A DNA stretch of 64,000 nt. It comes from Amorphophallus konjac (Eukaryota; Streptophyta; Magnoliopsida; Alismatales; Araceae). This document shows positions 1-10,870 of the stretch, in pieces. The stretch is from NCBI GenBank assembly GCA_022559845.1, contig CM040128.1:177436413-177500412 (forward strand), written 5' to 3'. The stretch's first letter is position 1. Every line of letters starts with the position of its first letter. A program made the position numbers and the translations under genes. Below the pieces are notes generated by a model. The model saw only the letters and a program-made list of their open reading frames with translations, did no database searches and was not told the DNA's origin.

Positions 1-842
1 AATGCCATGCCGCGCCGTAGGCATGTTGTATCGAGCCTTTTTTGATAATGAAATGGATGATGTTGGATGTGGCAATGCCTTTGTATGCTTTTTCCCCTCC
101 CTCTGAGTCTATTCGATCTTCTGTTTCATGGGCTTGACTGCTCAACTTCCTCCCATCAACACCGAGCGAGCCCTGGTTCTCTCCAGGGCAATATTAACAT
201 TGTATCCCCCTTTCCCCGGGGTCTCTCCTCAATGGAATGGTCTCTTCAGTTTTTTTCCCGTGTTTAACGAGGCTTTATCTCCAGAGGCACACGCTTATGT
301 GCATTTCTGGTTACCTCTGGGACTGCCCTTGTAGTTCGTTCATTCATTGCTGTGAATTGGAGGGAACACGACTGTCCCTATAATCTGGGCATAGGGCCCT
401 CTCATATGATCGCATCTTCGCATACTACCCAATGGTTGTTCGAGGATTTGCCTCTACTAATCCCCGTAGCTCGTATGCTAACTTACAGAGTTCGCAGACT
501 AGCCTGCTATCTTCCTAATGTTAATCTACTAACATGCTGACCAGCTGACTGGCTAACTCTATTATATGTATATCTGAGTCTCGGTGGGCTAACGGTTGAA
601 TTACCACCTCTTACTACGTATGAATAACGCCGTGTTTTGTTGTTGTCCCTGTACATGATGGTCCAGCAGCCTGGGGAGAGGGGGACATTCCCCATCAACA
701 TTCTTGAGTCACCATTGGGTCATAGGGGTATGTCCATTCATGGCATATTCCCTTCTGAGCCACCAGAGGTGAATATTAACGGGTTCATCACCCAACATTA
801 AACCCACTATCCCGAAGGGAATGGTGGTGGCCATGGGTTGTG

Positions 843-952
843 TGCCCCTCGTAGGCTAGCCCTCGGGGTTTCCTTCCTTACTGGTCGTCCCTCTCTCAAT
901 TATGATTTGGCCCATGGAATACTGGTGCCCCTCGTAGGCTAGCCCTCGGGGT
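843..952. repeat. 27-bp direct repeat pair
   Basis: The same 27-bp sequence, containing GTAGGCTAGCCCTCGGGG, occurs at 843-869 and 926-952, 83 bp apart. The spacer sequences differ. It looks like a small local duplication in repeat-derived DNA. Confidence 0.8.
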
Positions 953-1337
953 CTTCCATCCATTCGAGTCTGCCGACCGTCGTTGTGCCACCCGGTATTA
1001 AAGAGCTTACTCCATCCGTGGGTATGCCTCCGCTTTCCCCTTGTAACCCTCCAGAGAGGGGGAGGTGCTGTCAAAATTTCGTCAGATATGTTTGACTGCT
1101 TGCCCTCATAATTTGGGCTTAATAAAGACATGATTTCAAAACAATTAACTTTTGTGCTCGAGTATGAACCTCGCACGAGTCCCAACCCTGTCTCAAGGGC
1201 ATCCTGGACCTCAATTCACTCATCAATCAACTCAATGCATCTTAATAAACTAAATAAACTCAAAATACTCAAAAATACCTAAAAAATCAGCTAATTCGAC
1301 GTGGTCCTAATCCGGTGCACCCTAATACGGCGCGGTA

Positions 1338-1352
1338 CCCCCCCCCCCCCCC
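1338..1352. repeat. Poly-C tract
   Basis: Fifteen consecutive C follow GCGCGGTA. The exact length may be unreliable in sequencing. Confidence 0.85.
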
Positions 1353-2147
1353 GTGCCGGAATAGCTTCACACTCAAATCTTTTGATTTTTATTTGGCCAC
1401 CACTCGGCGTGCCCTGGGCGGAGCGCGCCGGTTAAAGCCACTCCCCCCTCCGCGCTGTTTGTAGATTTGATTAAAATCCACTAAGATAATAATAAAAGAA
1501 AAGCATGCACGTGGTGCTAATACGGAGGGTGATCGCCAGAGACCGCAGGCCTCAAATGATATATCAAAGAAATAAAGGAGGGATCGTGGACATAAATACC
1601 TCAAAAAATGCGGGGGACATTGTCGATGACTTCCTTCTCGTCCGATCGGCCGGCCGACGGAGAGAGTCTTCTTAGATTGCCCTTGCAAGAAACACAAACA
1701 CCAATAAAAATAATGGAATTAGAACTCAATGTGTAATATCAATCCCAATTAAATATACATGACATGAAAGCACGGAGAATGACACACCTGCTGGGCATTG
1801 GGCCTTTAAACCCCAATGCAATGGGTATGTGTGAGATGATGAATGTTAAAAATTAGTGTGCCAGTGTGCACTGTGAAAGGCTCAACGTGGTTGAGATGTG
1901 GAGAAACGGTGTGAAAACAGATGTTATGCATGCATGCAGTTGACAAAATAATGGAAAAGAATAAAGGAAGGGGAAGAAGAAAGGGATCCTGAGTTTTCTC
2001 TTTGTGTTGGCTCTGAATGGGCGTCAGGATGGAGTCTCAACAAATGATGAAGCTTTAACACGGAGAGAACTCCTCCTTGAGCCCAGCAACCGACAGCACC
2101 TCCCCTAGAATGAAGAATCGGCCCCCCTGAGCAAGAGTCGCAGGCTC

Positions 2148-2160
2148 GCTATTTATAGGG
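2148..2160 (-). promoter_or_regulatory. TATA box of element A LTR
   Basis: The minus strand reads CCCTATAAATAGC. The same site recurs at 7938-7950 and 36084-36096 in the other LTR copies, as expected for a conserved LTR promoter. Confidence 0.6.
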
Positions 2161-2323
2161 GACGATGAGGGGTGTTGATTCGGGAAGGATTATTTGGTGG
2201 AAGGGAATAAAAAGGAAATAATCCTCTCAGCTTGGAAAACCACCGGGAGACTTACCCAATCAAATCGGCGTGCAAAACGAGGAAAGAAAGGGCTATAGGC
2301 GAGTTTGGAAATCTCAGAAAAAA

Positions 2324-3012
2324 GGCGTCTAACACCCTGGACGCTTTTTAAATTAGCGTCCACCACAAAGGATGTTATTTCACTGGTTAAATTTTGGAAA
2401 TCCAAAATAAAAAGAATTTGCGTCTGAGTGTACAGACGCTATTTGTCATTGAAATTTAAATTTCGGATGAACATGGGATTCAAAAATAGCATGAAAAATG
2501 GCGTCTTGCATAACGGCGGCTATTTAAATTCGCGTCCACCTCAACGGACACTATTTTAAACCATTTCAAAAATCATTTCAAAAATCTTTAGAAAATATAA
2601 CACTCGAAATTCGCGTCTACATGTTCGGACGCCTATAAAAATGGCGTCCATGGGCCAAGACGCAATTTAAAATATTTCCAAAAATCATTTGAAAACTATT
2701 TAAAAAAGTAAAGCCCAAAAAATTACGTCTAAGGGTCCGGACGCCAATTAAATTGGCGTCCAGGGCCATGGACGTAAATTTCCATATAAAAAAATGAATT
2801 TTTTAAGGGTTTTCTACAGGTCGCAGTCGCCTAGGCGACCGTGATCTGCTGAACGCGGTCGCCCCGACGACAGCGTTCTCGGAACGCGGTCGCATGGTCG
2901 ACCGCGTTCAGAGAAAAAATGCTTTTTTTTTTACTTTTTTCCAAAAAGAATGAAGAAATAACGTCCCATGTGTGTGTCGCTAATTACAAATGGCGTCCGG
3001 GGTGCCCGACGC
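2324..3012. repeat. Array of ten ~21-bp imperfect palindromes in LTR A
   Basis: Modules of the form GCGTC, 9-11 nt, GACGC (or one-mismatch variants) lie at 2324, 2356, 2420, 2532, 2613, 2643, 2725, 2755, 2961 and 2992. AT-rich spacers such as TTTAAATT separate them. Loops differ in sequence while arms are kept, so this is not a simple tandem repeat. The array is kept in all three LTR copies. Confidence 0.8.
2826..2911. repeat. Nested palindromes in LTR A
   Basis: A perfect 14-bp palindrome (GTCGCCTAGGCGAC) sits at 2826-2839. GAACGCGGTCG at 2882-2892 pairs exactly with CGACCGCGTTC at 2899-2909. A 13-bp arm at 2848-2860 pairs with 2899-2911, giving two alternative stems. The right LTR copy keeps the pattern with a few changes. 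Confidence 0.8.
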
Positions 3013-4724
3013 TAATTCTTTAAAGCTCAGAAAAAAGGGAAAAATCTCAGAAAAATCTGAAAAAATTCAGAAACATCGAAAAAAGTGAAAAATCCATGTA
3101 AAATTTCTAAAATCACTCAAATAAGATAATTTGAGGGTCAAATTCGGGTGTTATAAGGTAATATGAGATGTTCTCAAAGTAATGTCAATTTTGGCGTGTC
3201 TACAGCTGCCCCGCGTTGGCGTCTGCCTTGCAAGGGAGCAGAGCAAATTGAAAAGTAGATGTCAAGGTGTGATGAGATACGCAATCAACATCACTTGATG
3301 CGAATTAAATCCAAAGCTCGAGATGAAGTAATCTCAGGAGGTTTTAACGAAAATAGCAATGTTTGGATAAAATGGGAGAGAATGTGCACACGGGCACGAA
3401 GGAGATAAAGGAATGATCAACTTCTAGTGCGGCGGAAGTACCCCGGGTCACAAACCCGCAGGTTTTACCATCGGAGAGCGGTTACCAGCCAATGTGGATG
3501 TGCTGCAGTCAAGGCGGATCTAAGAAAAAAATAGAGTGAAAATAAGAGGGTAGAAATAGAAACAAATAGTTTTTGAGAAAATAGCCCAAAATCGACGACA
3601 TGACAAACTTAGGATTCAACTCGGCAATGAATATCTCACATCTTGAATATTAAGATCACTTTGACTCCCAAAATCAGCTTATTAGAATGATTTCCCAACG
3701 TTGATTCAAAGTCCTACATGAATGCATGCTGGGTTTAAAATAAAAATTAAATCAAATTAAAATAGAAGATAATCAAGGATAATATTGTTAAGCTGCCCAG
3801 ATTGGGTCAAGAAATCAATTTCGCGAGCTGATACTAAGACGAAGCCCGTTTATCCGCGCACCAACTCATGAAAAGGGAACCATCGTCCCCAGTCTTAGAT
3901 GGCTCAACGGCCTATCCGTGTGACTGAGACTCCTCTGTAATCATCATTATTTTTGATGAAAGGGAACTCAAATTCCAGATTTACCAAAGCCACAAGGTCC
4001 TTGATATAATCTAATAGCGTAGATAACATATAGTAGGAATGCATATAGGGAGATAGTGATAGCAATGAGCATGTGGGAGCGGAGATGGAATGAAGACACC
4101 GTGGGGCTTGGATGATGATGCCCAGTCGGTGGGACCACAGAACTTCTTCCTGCACTCAAAATTCATTATCCAAGATATAGAGAATAGCAGTGATGATAAC
4201 AATCATAATATGACATGCCAGCATCAAACAACATTGCATAGCACGGAAAGCATTGTATAAAGCATCATAGAAAAAGTTGTGAGGCAGAGATCATTCCAAA
4301 CATTTTTCATTGTTGTCATGAGGATGACAATCTTGGTAAATCAGAAGTTTTATGCATGAAAGATCATAATGATATCCAGAATAGTCAAGCGAAGCTAGCA
4401 GGAATAATCAGAGAAGCTGGCTCTTGAATGATTGAAGTGACGCGCAGAGTGGCAGAGATAATCAGATGTTTGGCGTGAATAATCAGAATGATGCCCTGAG
4501 TGGCAGGAGATTGGCGTGAATTGCTCAAAATGATAGAGAATAATCAGACTCAACATGAATCAGTAAGAATCGCTCTGAAGGATAGAGAGATGATAATCGA
4601 GAGTGCCCAGAATGGAAATCAATGTGAGTCGTCAATGATATGGGTGAGAAGAGGACTCATCCCAAATTCCTGGTCCTTGCAAAGGATGTCCCTGCGAAGA
4701 AAACACTATCAGGAAAATACAATG

Positions 4725-4975
4725 CATTTTTTTTGAATATGCAAATTTTTATGGGTTTTAAAATATATTCAATTTTTTAGGTTTTTGGAAATATATTCAA
4801 TTTTTTGAGATTTTGAAGAAATATTCATTTTTTTAGTTTTTGGAAATATATAAATTTTTATGGATTTTGAAAGTATTCATCATCATTTTTTTGGATTTTG
4901 AAAAATATTTGATTTTTTTATTTTTTATTTTATTTTTATTTTTGAAGAAATATTCATTTTTTTGGATTTTAGAAT
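4725..4975. repeat. AT-rich degenerate tandem repeat
   Basis: The words GAAATATTCATTTTTTT and GGATTTTGAAA recur with 25-35-bp spacing. The same block appears at 29510-29755 in the other internal copy, with a few length changes. Confidence 0.7.
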
Positions 4976-6142
4976 AGACATTGCTAGTGCAGCACTAAAT
5001 GGGTATTTAAACCACTGGCTGGGGGTTCTTGTTCCTTCCCCTCTCACTAAGAATTGCCCAAAGCCAGGCGTGCATTTGAGGGTGGTCCCCTATAGACGAC
5101 TGCCCATGGTTAACGGTGCCCATGCTAAGGCCATACCTGAGAAACACTCAACCTCGGAGGGAGAAGAGAAGAATAATTGGGGATAAGCCTTGTGCAGGAT
5201 GGGTATCGGGACTTAAATTTCGTCCAAGGTACTACCCCTCAAAGAGGTGGTCTGTTGCGCCGAGATTTTGTGCCTTTGATTTGTTTAGACCCTTGACATG
5301 CATACGGCCAGGGTTTTTCCTACGGGGACTTTGCCTCTCTTGACATACCTTTATTCACAGAGTTTGTATTTAATAAATTTTGATAATAGCCCTTGTAAGC
5401 TAGATTTATCATGAAAAGCTCATCTTGAGTTCGGGTCAAGACTGCCCCTATTTGAGACTTCTCTCATATTGGGGAGTACCTACCTAGGTTGGTCATCTCG
5501 CCCGTCAACCTCTTGCCCCGGCACTTGGCGGAAAAAAAGGGGAGAAGAGACTTTCAGATACACTTATGGCATGGCCAAAGTAGCAACGATGTTTATCAAA
5601 GGGAGCCAGCTAAGGACGCCGTGAAGTGTGTGGAGTGCCCAGCTAGGGGTGGCCCTTAACAAGCGCGAAAGAATGCTATACTCCCAACGCGGGGTTCTTA
5701 ATAACCAGAGGTGCTGCAGAAGCAAGCCTAAAAGACTCTTTTCAGTTTTTTTTTTAAGATGAAATTTAGTAAAGATAAAGATGAAGACCTAGGATAAAGG
5801 CCAAAAATACCACTCTTAATCGAGTTAAGAAGCACTTCGTTTTGAAAATCAAGCGTGAAGTAATGAAGTAATGATATCATAAAATACATACTTACGCCAA
5901 TATGTTACCTTGCAACTCATAAAGCAGCTGCCAGAGATGATGTTGGTCGTCATGAAATTTGTTCTCAAGTGGCAGATAAAAGGATTGGAAGCAAAGGTTT
6001 GAAGTTTCTCAACAAGAGGGAGTGGTACCAAGACCAGACTCAGACGAATATGGAGAAAAGGAAGAGAGGCGAGGGCTAGAACTCCCTCGCAAAGGCGCAG
6101 AGACCTTGATCGCAAGGAACGGTTTACAGAAGAAGCGGAGAA

Positions 6143-7357
6143 TTAGAAGGAGGGGTGAGGACTAAAGCCTCGGAAACAGTGAGAGAATGGGCAGATGCCC
6201 AGGATAGTGGAAGTAGAAGAAGTCGGGTTGGACCCAGGATCAGGGGGAATTATGAGGAGAAATTGGTGGATGGAGAGGGGTGGATCTGAAGGGTCCGGAG
6301 GCGAAGGAGAAGAATCATGATGGGAAGGAAAATCCGGAGGCTCCGGAGGTAGAAAATACTGAGGGACACGATGCCCCCAAAAAAGGTATGAGAAAAAATG
6401 ATGGAAGAGGAAGAAGAGAATAAATGACGCGATGTCCTGAAGGAGCCGGAGGAGGAATTGGAAGAAAGAGAAGGGATTCGGAGGTTCCGGAGGAATAAGA
6501 TGGGAAGGGACACGGTGCCTTGAAAGATCCAGAGGTTCCGGAGGAAGAAGATAGAAAAGGGTGCGATGTCCTGGAGGGAAATCCGGAGGGTTTGGGAGTG
6601 GAGGTGAGTAGGGGCATGATGCCCTAGAATGGAGATCCGGAGGTTTCGGAGGAGGAAGATAGAAAAGGGCGCGATGCCCTAAGAGGAGAATGTCCGGAGG
6701 TTCCGGAGGGATGAAATCAGAAGGGACGCGACGCCCTAAGAAAAAGGAAAGAGAATCCGGAGGTTCCAGAGGAGGAAGATAGAAAAGGGCACGATGCCCC
6801 GGGAGGAGAATGTCTGGAGGTTTCGGAGGGATGAGACATCGTGGGGCGTGGTGCCCCGGGAAGACAGAAGAGAAGTCCAGAGAGTCCAGATGCGAGAGTT
6901 GGAAAAGGGTGCGATGCCCTGAAAAAAGATTGGAGGGGGCACGATGCCCAGGAAGTGTTAGGGGACCTGAAGATCCCGAGGATGAGGATGAACAAGATAG
7001 AGAATGCGAAAGATCCGGAGGTTCCAGAAGACGGGGAAAATACGGGTCTGGAAACCCAGGGAAACAGGAATGCATGCGAATGCAATAGAATGGATGCGAT
7101 GAAGGCATGGAAGCAACATAATGCATGAGATGCAAAGAATATGAAGGGCGAGAAGATGAGATCCTCCGTCTTACCCCTGGAGTGGCCCATGAACAATTGG
7201 TGATAAACGAGGGTGGAGTTGAATAAAAGATGGATAGGATGGAGGATGGCCCCTTGGCAGAAGAATGCCTACCCTTCCACAGCAACAAGAGTATATAGCC
7301 GATTGGCCCAATGGATAAAGTACAAGCCCATGACGAAGCTTCAATATTAAATGACAA
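6143..7357 (-). CDS. Pro/Ser-rich open frame of element A (404 codons, unknown function)
   Basis: This frame has no known domain. The first ~130 residues are mixed, with a short hydrophobic run (IGYILLLLW) near residue 20. The remainder translates the minisatellite on the sense strand of A, giving repeats such as PPEPPDILL and GHRALFYLPPP. The homologous frame in the right copy starts at 32132 with an almost identical N-terminus, but a single missing A near 31680 shifts it into another open frame that stops at 31512. It may be the downstream part of the A polyprotein, or a frame that is open only because the repeat lacks stops. I cannot assign a function. Confidence 0.35.
   Translation of the reverse strand: MSFNIEASSWACTLSIGPIGYILLLLWKGRHSSAKGPSSILSIFYSTPPSFITNCSWATPGVRRRISSSRPSYSLHLMHYVASMPSSHPFYCIRMHSCFPGFPDPYFPRLLEPPDLSHSLSCSSSSSGSSGPLTLPGHRAPSNLFSGHRTLFQLSHLDSLDFSSVFPGHHAPRCLIPPKPPDILLPGHRALFYLPPLEPPDSLSFFLGRRVPSDFIPPEPPDILLLGHRALFYLPPPKPPDLHSRASCPYSPPLPNPPDFPPGHRTLFYLLPPEPLDLSRHRVPSHLIPPEPPNPFSFFQFLLRLLQDIASFILFFLFHHFFSYLFWGHRVPQYFLPPEPPDFPSHHDSSPSPPDPSDPPLSIHQFLLIIPPDPGSNPTSSTSTILGICPFSHCFRGFSPHPSF
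6262..7045. repeat. CCGGAGG minisatellite of element A (left copy)
   Basis: Degenerate units of roughly 60-80 bp share GATCCGGAGGTTCCGGAGG, a GAAGATAGAAAAGGG stretch and a CGATGCCC box. About ten units are recognisable. The right copy lies at 31050-31815. Confidence 0.8.
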
Positions 7358-7363
7358 CTCCCT

Positions 7364-7653
7364 TCAAGAGTGAGGAGCAATAATATGAGGGGATTGCCAA
7401 ATTGGAATGGGAAGCATCGTCACGTCCAAGGACCATCGCGTATAAAGAGTTTTTAACAAAATCGGCATTCTCCCCTTGCACGGAAGAACGGGTTCAAAGT
7501 TGTATAGTTGGAACAAGAGGTGCCCTGCCCGGTCCTTGGTCGTAGACTCATACGGCATCAACACTTGACATTTTCTTCTGGCGAGCAGCGGCGGGGACCT
7601 GGCCTCTTCAACCATGCTCGGCACAAAAATGCGGATCGGCATCTGGTAAACAA
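7364..7653 (-). pseudogene. Truncated copy of the element A upstream frame
   Basis: The minus-strand frame ending at 7364 matches the last ~95 residues of the frame at 32139-33401. Examples are FVPSMVEEARSPPLLARRKC and the tail PIPIWQSPHIIAPHS. Upstream codons are lost at the deletion junction near 7653, so this copy has no natural start. Confidence 0.7.
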
Positions 7654-9010
7654 ATGTGCACTGTGGGAGGCTCAACGTGGTTGAGATGTGGAGAAACGGT
7701 ATGAAAATAGATGTTATGCAGGCATGCAGTTGACAAAATAATGGAAAAGAATAAAGGAAGGGGAAGAAGAAAGGGATCCTGAGTTTTCTCTTTGTGTTGG
7801 CTCTGAATGGGCGTCAGGATGGAGTCTCAACAAATGATGAAGCTTTAACACGGAGAGAACTCCTCCTTGAGCCCTGCAACCGGCAGCACCTCCCCTAGAA
7901 TGAAGAATCGGCCCCCCTGAGCAAGAGTCGTAGGCTCGCTATTTATAGGGGAAGATGAGGGGTGTTGATTCGGGAATGATTATTTGGTAGAAGGGAATAA
8001 AAAGGAAATAATCCTCTCAGCTTGGAAAGCCACCGGGAGACTTACCCAATCAAATCGGCATGCAAAACGTGGAAAGAAAGGGCTATAGGTGAGTTTGGAA
8101 ATCTCAGAAAAAAGGCGTCTAACACCCTGGACGCTTTTTAAATTAGCGTCCACACAAAGGACGTTATTTCACAGGTTAAATTTTGGAAATCCGAAATAAA
8201 AAGAATTAGCGTCTGAGTGTACAGACGCTATTTGTCATTAAAATTTAAATTTCGGATGAACATGGGATTCAAAAATAGCATGAAAAATGGCGTCTAGCAT
8301 AACAGCCGCGATTTAAATTCGCGTTCACCTCAACGGACGCTATTTTAAACCATTTCAAAAATCTTTAGAAAATATAACACTCGAAATTCGCGTCTACATG
8401 TTCGGACGCCAATAAAAATGGCGTCCATGGGCCAAGACATAATTTAAAATATTTCCAAAAATCTTTTGAATACTATTTTAAAAAATAAAGCCTAAAAAAT
8501 TACGTCTACGGGTCCGGACGCCAATTAAATTGGCATCCAGGGTCATGGACGCAAATTTCCATATAAAAAAATGAATTTTTTAAGGGTTTTCTGTAGGTCG
8601 CAGTCGCCTAGGCGACCGTGATCTGTTGAACGCGGTCGCCCCGACGACAGCATTCTCGGAACTCGGTCGCATGGTCGACCGCGTTCAGAGAAAAAATAAT
8701 TTTTTTTACTTTTTTCCAAAAAAAATAAAGAAATAACGTCCCGTGTGTGTGTCGCTAATTACAAATGGCGTCCGGGGTGCCCAATGCTAATTCTTTAAAG
8801 CCCAGAAAATAGGGAAAAATCCAAGAAAATTCTAGAAAAATCCAAAAAAAATCTGAAAAAATACAGAAAAATTTAGAAAAATAGAAAAAAGTGGAAAATC
8901 CATGTAAAATTTATAAAATCACTCAAATAAGATAATTTGAGGGTCAAATTGGGGTGTTATAAGGTAATATGAGATGTTCTCAAAGTAATGTCAATTTTGG
9001 CGTGTCTACA
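7654..9010 (-). repeat. Middle LTR of element A, truncated
   Basis: It matches 1864-3204 but lacks the first ~404 bp seen in plus-strand orientation, that is, the LTR end next to the primer-binding site. The junction joins GGTAAACAA from the internal domain to ATGTGCACTG from the LTR. The equivalent TATA box lies at 7938-7950. The palindrome array is retained. Confidence 0.85.
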
Positions 9011-9860
9011 GCTGCTCCGCGTTGGCGTCTACTTTGCAAGGGAGCAGAGCAAACTGAAAAGTAGATGCCAAGGTGTGACGAGACACGCAATCAACATCAC
9101 TTGATGAGAATTAAATCTAAAGCTCGAGATGAAGCAATCTCGGGAGGTTTTAACGAAAATAGCAATGTTTGGATAAAAGGGGAGAGAATGTGCACACGGG
9201 CACGAAGGAGATAAAGGAATGATCAACTTCCAGTGCGGCGGAAGTACCCCGGGTCATAAACCCGTAGGTTTTACCATTGGAGAGCGATTACTAGCCAATG
9301 TGGACGTGCTGCAGCCAAGGCGGATCTAAGAAAAAAAGAGAGTGAAAATAAGAGGGTAGAAATCTAAACAAATAGTTTTTGAGAAAACAGCCCAAAATCG
9401 ACGACATGCCGAACATAGGATTCAACTCGGCAATGAATACCTCACATCTTGAACATTAAGATCATTTTGACTCCCAAAATCAGCTTATTAGAATGATTTC
9501 CCAACGTTGATTCAAAGTCCTATATGAATGCATGCTGGGTTTAAAAGAAAAATTAAAACAAATTAAAATAGAAGATAATCAAGGATAATATTGTTAAGCT
9601 GCCCAGACTGGGTCAAGAAATCAATTTCGCGAGCTGATACTAAGCTGAAGCCCGTTTATCTACGCACCAACTCATGAAAAGGGAACCATCGTCCCCAGTC
9701 TTAGATGGCTCAACGGCCTATCCGTGTGACTGAGACTCCTCTGTAATCATCATTATTTTTGATGAAGGGGAACTCAAATTCCAGATTTATCAAAGTCACA
9801 AGGTCCTTGATATAATCTAATAGCGTAGATAACATATACTAGGAATGCATATAGGGAGAT
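9011..9860 (-). other. Element A internal region, right copy, first piece
   Basis: It aligns with 3205-4054 and is interrupted at 9860 by B1. It continues at 20829. No gene is seen. Confidence 0.85.
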
Positions 9861-10169
9861 TGATGGGGGCATCTCTCACACTTCATATTTTTCGGTTGTT
9901 CACCAGCATGGTTCCATTATGTCAGTCACATTTTCCTGATTCAGTTCATGTAATTTTCATATTTTCTTTGAGTCATAATTATGTAATCTTCTTTTTATTT
10001 GAGTCATGTCCCTAGGTCTTTTGTTATTTCCCTAAGTTTGTGTGTCATTATGTTAGTTTGATTAAGTCATTGGGCCCAATTCTTTGGGCTAGGCCAAAGG
10101 GCGCCCCTCCTCTTTTTGGTTCTTTGTCATTGTGGCAAGAGTCAAGGGCTTTTTGTAAAATGTGGGTTG

Positions 10170-10181
10170 CCTATATATAGG
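10170..10181 (+). promoter_or_regulatory. TATA box of B1 5' LTR
   Basis: CCTATATATAGG lies about 310 bp from the LTR start and before the pyrimidine-rich leader. The same motif is at 18708-18719 in the 3' LTR, and B2 has CCCTATAAATAGGG at the matching place. Confidence 0.7.
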
Positions 10182-10309
10182 ACCCCATTCCCCTCCATTT
10201 TGAGTTAATGAATCAATGAATGAAAAACTTGCCATTTTGAGAGTTCAAACTTCTTGTCTAGTGTAGAGATTCCATTATTTGGGTGAGAGACCCTAGGGGA
10301 GAGATTCCT

Positions 10310-10870
10310 CACCCATCCTTCTCTTAATCTCTCTCTTTCACTCTCCTTTCTCTCTCCTCTACACCTAATTTCAAAAATTTTCTCTCTCCTCCCTTCCCAA
10401 CCACCACTCTCTCACCTACCCCCATTAAAGGCCACTCCCCTTCCCCACACATCCCATTACTCCACCCCCTAATCCCAAGAGAGCTTCCACCAATCCTGGC
10501 TCCACCTCCCAACCCCCAACTACCCCACCCACTTCCCCAAGCACCCTTCCCACTACCCCAAGCACCCCTTCCCTTCCCCTATAAAACCCCTCCCATCCCC
10601 AAGACCACCATTGAAGACCCTCCATTAAGGAAAATTCAAACTCACCTTCCCTCCACCCACTTGTGCCCCCCTCACCTTCCCCTCTCCCTCCAAGCCCAAA
10701 TTCATAGCTCCTCCTCCCACCACCTTTTAGACCCCCTTCCAGATCCCATTCTTCCCTTCCCCCACCTTGGAACACCCCCTCCTAGACCTCCTCACAGCCC
10801 GGGCTTTCCCCACACTCATCCACCCCCATTTCTCCTCCCATATACCCCATTCCCCCCGTCATTTTCAACC
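10310..10870 (+). other. Pyrimidine-rich, G-poor leader of B1 LTR
   Basis: Over about 550 bp downstream of the TATA box the sense strand is mostly C and T with very little G (for example CTCTCTCTTTCACTCTCC and repeated CCCCTTCCC blocks). The 3' LTR repeats it at 18845-19400. B2 shows the same asymmetry on its sense strand. No gene is implied. Confidence 0.8.

Larger units (their letters stand above)
1..1459. other. Degenerate repeat DNA, probably outer part of the element D LTR
   Basis: No convincing gene is present; every reading frame is short and none resembles a known family. Element A starts at 1460. Sequence on its far side (37136-37869) runs directly into a primer-binding site and then a Gag region, so this left flank is most simply the other part of the same LTR (element D). 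Similar GC-rich words such as GCGCCGGTT occur at both flanks, but I see no alignable duplication. It could equally be unrelated older repeat DNA. Confidence 0.35.
1460..3204 (-). repeat. Element A 3' LTR (left copy)
   Basis: This 1745-bp LTR matches 35397-37135 nearly end to end, with scattered substitutions and small indels. On the minus strand its ends are TGTAGA and TCTACA. It holds a TATA box, ten short palindromes and a larger inverted repeat. Confidence 0.9.
3205..7653 (-). other. Element A internal region, left copy
   Basis: This stretch is the internal domain of the second tandem unit of A. It aligns with 9011-9860, 20829-21060 and 29073-32426 once the later insertions are removed. 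At about 7653 it jumps directly into LTR sequence. The segment matching 32427-35808 is missing, so it lacks a primer-binding site and the first part of its coding region. The first 2.6 kb (3205-5848) shows no reading frame that looks real. Confidence 0.75.

Noticed and set aside
1..1459. A protein-coding gene in the left flank
   Set aside because: Frames are short (about 60-109 codons), overlap on both strands and show no recognisable domain or splice-consistent structure.
6143..7357. Collagen-like or extensin-like host cell-wall gene
   Set aside because: The Pro-rich repeats come from an element A minisatellite present at both internal copies. There is no signal peptide and no SPPPP motif.
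10425..10775. Gly/Trp-rich frames on the minus strand and Pro-rich frames on the plus strand
   Set aside because: They are translations of the G-poor pyrimidine tract of the B1 LTR; low complexity keeps several frames open.
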